Source: Pseudomonadota bacterium (GTDB lineage: Bacteria; Pseudomonadota; Alphaproteobacteria; Rhizobiales; Devosiaceae). Taken from it: a stretch of DNA of 17,613 bases. Position numbers and translations under genes: made by a program. Shown here one piece after another: positions 14,629-17,613 of this stretch (position 1 is its first letter; each line of letters starts with the position of its first letter). The DNA lies in contig JAEYTY010000105.1 in NCBI GenBank assembly GCA_023433775.1, positions 1-17,613 of the forward strand, given 5' to 3'. Under the pieces are notes generated by a model that was given only the letters and a program-made list of their open reading frames with translations, was not told the origin of the DNA and made no database searches.

Positions 14629-14648
14629 CACCCCTTATATGCGGGGTG
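14629..14648. promoter_or_regulatory. Inverted repeat over a -10-like sequence in the lysC divergent region
   Basis: CACCCC (14629-14634) and GGGGTG (14643-14648) flank TTATATGC, which resembles a -10 on both strands (TTATAT on plus, TATAAG on minus). It lies in the 164 bases between the divergent lysC and exported-protein genes. No good -35 is found at 17 bases on either side. An operator overlapping the promoter is plausible. Confidence 0.4.
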
Positions 14649-14696
14649 ACGCCATGCCCCCTGGAGCACAGTCTGATCGCCCTTGAGGAGATGAGA

Positions 14697-15956
14697 ATGC
14701 TGCGCCCTGTTTTGCTTGCCCTGCTGACATATTGCCTGTTCTGGTCTCCGGCGCAGGCGCAAAGCCCTGACGAGCAGGCCTTCATGGATTTTCATACGGG
14801 CCTTGCCATAGACGAGAAATGCCACTTCCTGCGCGCCTTTGAGCGTGGACGTACCTGGCCCGTCGAGCAGGATTTGCTGGCGCCACTGGATTTCTACCGC
14901 GCCAACAGCTCGCTCAAGATCACCCAGGAAGAATACCAGGCCGCTTATGACAAACTTTTCGAAGCCGGGCGGGCACGCGCGGATGAAATCGCCTGCACGG
15001 ACAATCAGGCGGCGGCCCCCTACATCATCGGCATTCGCGACAAGGTGGCCCGTGGCCTTTATGCCGATCTGATCATCGCCACGCAGGCAGGATCGCTCCT
15101 GCCCGAACAATTGCAGGCGGCGCAAATCTACGAGAATCTGATTGGCCCGCTTTATGGCGAAAACTGGCAGGGTTTCGTCCAGTATGCGCAGCGCCAGGCC
15201 CAGGTCAAAGTCGACAATGCGCGGGCCGAAGACGTCGCGTCCGACCCCTTTGCTGGCCAGCTTTTCCCGGACTTCGGGCTTTCCGATGCCTTTGTAACGG
15301 GCGATCCGCTCTATGAGGCCACCACGATGAGCTATTATTTCGACTCCATGGTCGAGGGCACCGTGCGGGTGGTCGATGACCTGCTCTTTGAGTGGAACGC
15401 CGACACTGCCGGCTATCGTATCCGGCTGCAGAGCAATCCCGAGGATACCGCCTCCATGACCAGCCTGGTCGATGCCGCGGGCAATCGCAAGTTCGACCTG
15501 TGGCAGGGCCTTGACCGTTACGAGACGCTGGATGGCACAGGCGCGATCCCCGTGGCCTTCACCGTCGGCACCGATGGCAGCATTCGCCTCATGACCATGG
15601 GCGACGCGGCACGCACGGCCATGGCCAATGGGTCCATCACACTGATGGTCTATCCTGACGCCCTGCCCGATGAGCAGGAGAGCGACTTCACCTTCATGCG
15701 CAGCCCCGAATGGTGGAATGCCGCCCGCGTGTTCAAGGCTGAGCGTGTCGATGAACCCTGCCTGGGCGCGCCATGCTTTGCCCTGCCCTCGGAGGTGATC
15801 GACCTTATCCTGGCAGGCTCGGACCGCCAGCAATTCCGCTTTTTCCTTTCCAGCGAACCCGAACCGGCCATGCCCGCGCCGGACCAGGAGAATATTCATC
15901 CCGGCTACCCCTATGCACTGCAGAGCCGCAAAGCAGTGCTGGCCAGCATGTCCTGA
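14697..15956 (+). CDS. Exported protein of unknown function
   Basis: I do not recognise this family. The 419-residue protein starts with a classical signal peptide: basic M-L-R, a hydrophobic core (LLALLTYCLFW) and a cleavage site after SPAQA (about residue 21). The mature protein is therefore probably periplasmic or secreted. It has four cysteines (C42, C100 and a CLGAPC pair near the end) that could form disulfides. The first half looks helical and acidic; the second half looks strand-rich. No transmembrane segment or known catalytic motif stands out. The start at ATG 14697 is set by GAGGAG six bases upstream; the in-frame ATG at 14691 touches that site and is unlikely. It diverges from lysC and precedes ubiG by 71 bases on the same strand. 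Confidence 0.85.
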   Translation: MLRPVLLALLTYCLFWSPAQAQSPDEQAFMDFHTGLAIDEKCHFLRAFERGRTWPVEQDLLAPLDFYRANSSLKITQEEYQAAYDKLFEAGRARADEIACTDNQAAAPYIIGIRDKVARGLYADLIIATQAGSLLPEQLQAAQIYENLIGPLYGENWQGFVQYAQRQAQVKVDNARAEDVASDPFAGQLFPDFGLSDAFVTGDPLYEATTMSYYFDSMVEGTVRVVDDLLFEWNADTAGYRIRLQSNPEDTASMTSLVDAAGNRKFDLWQGLDRYETLDGTGAIPVAFTVGTDGSIRLMTMGDAARTAMANGSITLMVYPDALPDEQESDFTFMRSPEWWNAARVFKAERVDEPCLGAPCFALPSEVIDLILAGSDRQQFRFFLSSEPEPAMPAPDQENIHPGYPYALQSRKAVLASMS

Positions 15957-15972
15957 CGGCCTGCGACACGCC

Positions 15973-15991
15973 GCGCCTTGCTAGCGCCTTG
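15973..15991 (+). repeat. Two 8-base direct repeats upstream of ubiG
   Basis: GCGCCTTG occurs at 15973-15980 and 15984-15991, 11 bases apart, about one helical turn. A poor promoter (TTGCTA, 17 bases, TCATAT, ending at 16006) overlaps them. They may be paired half-sites for a regulator or chance. Confidence 0.35.
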
Positions 15992-16027
15992 TCCGCGGGT
16001 TCATATGGAGGGGCAAGGAGCCCGCCC

Positions 16028-16768
16028 ATGACCGAAACCACGATCAACGATGCCGAAGTCGCCAAATTCACCGCGATGGCTGAGCAATGGTGGGACCCCA
16101 AGGGCAAGTTCAAGCCGCTGCACAAGTTCAATCCGGTGCGGCTGAGCTATATCCGCGAGCATATGCTCAGCCATTTCGGCCGCGATGGCAGTGCCATGCG
16201 CCCCTTTGAGGGCCTCGCCATTCTCGATGTCGGCTGCGGCGGCGGCCTGCTCTGCGAACCGCTGACCCGGCTGGGCGCGACGGTGACCGGCATTGACGCG
16301 GCCGAGCGCAATATCGCCATTGCCCGCATTCACGCCGAGCAATCGGGCCTCGACATCGACTACCGCGCCACCACCAGCGAGGCGCTCGCCGCGGCGGGTG
16401 AGCAATATGACATGGTGCTCAACATGGAAGTGGTCGAGCATGTCGACAATGTGCCGCTCTACATGAAAAGCTGCGCCGACCTGGTGAAGCCGGGCGGCAT
16501 GATGCTGACGGCAACGCTCAACCGCACGGCGCGCGCCTTCGCCTTCGCCATTGTCGGCGCCGAACGCATCCTGCGCTGGCTACCTAGGGGCACGCATGAC
16601 TGGAACAAGTTCCTGACGCCGGACGAAATCAAGACAATGCTGACCCGGAACGGCCTCACTGTGACAGACGAGACCGGCGTGGTCTTCCACCCTCTGGCCG
16701 ACGAATGGCGCAAGTCGCGCGACATGGCGATCAATTACATGGTGCTGGCGGCGCGCCCCAAGGCCTGA
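16028..16768 (+). CDS. ubiG: Ubiquinone biosynthesis O-methyltransferase UbiG
   Basis: UbiG carries out both O-methylations in ubiquinone synthesis, using S-adenosylmethionine at the inner face of the membrane. The 246 residues fit the family (E. coli 240). Diagnostic features are the N-terminal AEQWWDPKGKFKPLHKFNPVRL, the cofactor loop LDVGCGGGLL (from about residue 69) with ATVTGID, the EVVEHV motif, and the amphipathic membrane-binding insert around GAERILRWLPRGTHDW. ATG 16028 is preceded by AAGGAG at 16015-16020, an ideal ribosome site. It follows the exported-protein gene by 71 bases and may share its transcript, although a weak promoter lies in the gap. Next to lysC is its usual neighbourhood in rhizobia as I recall. 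Confidence 0.97.
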   Translation: MTETTINDAEVAKFTAMAEQWWDPKGKFKPLHKFNPVRLSYIREHMLSHFGRDGSAMRPFEGLAILDVGCGGGLLCEPLTRLGATVTGIDAAERNIAIARIHAEQSGLDIDYRATTSEALAAAGEQYDMVLNMEVVEHVDNVPLYMKSCADLVKPGGMMLTATLNRTARAFAFAIVGAERILRWLPRGTHDWNKFLTPDEIKTMLTRNGLTVTDETGVVFHPLADEWRKSRDMAINYMVLAARPKA

Positions 16769-16819
16769 CGCAAAGACCCGCAGGCGGGCCCACGGGACGA
16801 AGCGCCGTTCCCCATCAAG

Positions 16820-16841
16820 CGTACCGTACGGTACGGTACGG
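16820..16841. promoter_or_regulatory. Perfect 16-base palindrome plus extra half-site upstream of ilvD (operator candidate)
   Basis: CGTACCGTACGGTACG (16820-16835) is a perfect palindrome, followed directly by another GTACGG (16836-16841), so the run is built of two CGTAC and two GGTAC units. It ends eight bases before a candidate -35. Palindromes of the CCGTACGG type are common TetR-family operators, but no regulator gene is present in the window. Confidence 0.6.
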
Positions 16842-16849
16842 AAATTCCT

Positions 16850-16878
16850 TGAAGCCCGACTGGAATGGGTCTAAACAG
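16850..16878 (+). promoter_or_regulatory. Candidate ilvD promoter
   Basis: TTGAAG (16850-16855, four of six) is separated by 17 bases from TAAACA (16873-16878, three of six). It lies directly after the palindrome at 16820-16841 and about 48 bases before the ilvD start. The -10 is poor, so a positive regulator or a different promoter is possible. Confidence 0.35.
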
Positions 16879-16925
16879 GAGCAAATACAAAACCGGCCCA
16901 CCGGCAGCATTTTCGAGGACAAGCC

Positions 16926-17613
16926 ATGCCCGTCTATCGTTCCCGCACCACCACCCATGGCCGCAACATGGCCGGCGCGCGCGGCCTGTGGCGCGCCACC
17001 GGCATGAAGGACGGCGATTTCGGCAAGCCCATTATCGCGGTGGTGAATTCCTTCACCCAGTTCGTGCCCGGTCACGTCCATTTGAAGGACCTCGGCCAGC
17101 TGGTGGCCCGTGAGATCGAAGCGGCAGGCGGCGTCGCCAAGGAATTCAACACCATCGCGGTCGATGACGGCATCGCCATGGGCCATGACGGGATGCTCTA
17201 TTCGCTCCCGAGCCGCGACCTGATCGCCGACTCGGTCGAATACATGGTCAACGCCCACTGTGCCGACGCCATGGTCTGCATTTCCAATTGCGACAAGATC
17301 ACCCCCGGCATGTTGAATGCCGCCATGCGCATCAATATTCCGGTGGTTTTCGTCTCGGGCGGGCCGATGGAAGCCGGCAAGGCCATGCTCAAGGGCAAGC
17401 TTCAGGCGCTCGATCTGGTCGATGCCATGGTGATGGCTGCCGATGATCACTATACCGACGAGGAAGTGCAGGCCGTTGAAGAAGCAGCCTGCCCCACCTG
17501 CGGCTCCTGCTCGGGCATGTTCACCGCCAATTCGATGAATTGCCTGACCGAAGCGCTGGGCCTCAGCCTGCCCGGCAATGGCTCAACCCTTGCCACCCAT
17601 TCGGACCGCAAGC
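16926..17613 (+). CDS. ilvD: Dihydroxy-acid dehydratase IlvD (N-terminal part, cut by window edge)
   Basis: IlvD dehydrates 2,3-dihydroxy-isovalerate and -methylvalerate to the 2-oxo acids in valine, leucine and isoleucine synthesis and needs an iron-sulfur cluster. The first 229 codons are present and uninterrupted. Hallmarks are the opening MPVYRSRTTTHGRNMAGAR, NSFTQFVPGHVHL, DDGIAMGHDGMLYSLPSRDL, SNCDKITPGM with cluster ligand C122, and CPTCGSCSGMFTANSM with ligand C195. The first ligand position reads NSF rather than a cysteine, as in E. coli-type enzymes. ATG 16926 is preceded by GAGGA (16915-16919). The remainder, about 380 residues going by family length, lies beyond the right edge. 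No leader peptide rich in branched-chain residues is visible upstream, so classical attenuation is not supported. Confidence 0.97.
   Translation, partial: MPVYRSRTTTHGRNMAGARGLWRATGMKDGDFGKPIIAVVNSFTQFVPGHVHLKDLGQLVAREIEAAGGVAKEFNTIAVDDGIAMGHDGMLYSLPSRDLIADSVEYMVNAHCADAMVCISNCDKITPGMLNAAMRINIPVVFVSGGPMEAGKAMLKGKLQALDLVDAMVMAADDHYTDEEVQAVEEAACPTCGSCSGMFTANSMNCLTEALGLSLPGNGSTLATHSDRK

Noticed and set aside
14533..14631. Extension of aspartate kinase upstream of GTG 14532
   Set aside because: The extra 33 codons are not family-like, while GTG 14532 has a good ribosome site and begins at the conserved N-terminus.
14533..14696. Lysine riboswitch upstream of lysC
   Set aside because: The interval is too short for the usual aptamer and none of its conserved junction sequence is visible.
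14610..15899. 429-codon minus-strand frame opposite the exported protein
   Set aside because: The plus-strand frame has a signal peptide and a good ribosome site. The minus frame has neither and would run into the lysC upstream region.
16769..16925. ilvD leader peptide, attenuator or T-box
   Set aside because: No short frame rich in Leu, Ile or Val and no paired terminator and antiterminator; only a small CCGG-CCCA-CCGG stem is seen.

Overview
The window is a stretch of ordinary alphaproteobacterial chromosome, most likely from the Hyphomicrobiales (Rhizobiales); a Devosia-like genus is a guess. The evidence is the 16S rRNA 5' end with its short alphaproteobacterial variable-1 helix, high GC, a DUF4167 gene (a family typical of this class), and the gene order lysC-ptsP-prfA-prmC-DUF4167-clpB next to ubiG, which from memory is conserved in rhizobia. 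No CRISPR array, insertion sequence, phage gene, toxin-antitoxin pair or recognisable defence cassette is visible, and I do not see a wholly new system. The points of interest are in regulatory architecture, start codons, repeats and one unrecognised exported protein.

Layout. Positions 1-125 (minus) hold the first bases of a 16S rRNA gene, transcribed off the left edge. Upstream is a long rrn leader with a boxA-like element and two tandem sigma70-type promoters (508-536 and 694-722). Diverging rightward is a membrane-anchored M23 peptidase (1074-3053, TTG start), which converges on a small VOC-fold protein (3059-3409, minus). Then comes a minus-strand block, read right to left: lysC, ptsP, prfA, prmC, DUF4167 protein, PAP2-type membrane phosphatase, clpB. 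A strong hairpin follows clpB at 3466-3489. The ptsP-prfA gap (10360-10924) is unusually long and full of inverted repeats. To the right on the plus strand lie an exported protein of unknown function (14697-15956), ubiG (16028-16768), and the first 229 codons of ilvD (from 16926), cut by the window edge and preceded by a perfect operator-like palindrome.

How the genes relate. prfA and prmC form a functional pair: RF1 and the methyltransferase that modifies its GGQ glutamine. They overlap by 2 bases through a CTGA junction, which suggests that prmC starts at a rare CTG codon. lysC (aspartate-family amino acids) and ptsP (nitrogen-PTS enzyme I) are adjacent with a nested hairpin between them. 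lysC also carries a candidate internal start for an ACT-only beta subunit. clpB (disaggregase), ubiG (ubiquinone), ilvD (branched-chain amino acids) and the M23 peptidase (cell wall) are housekeeping functions with their own transcription signals.
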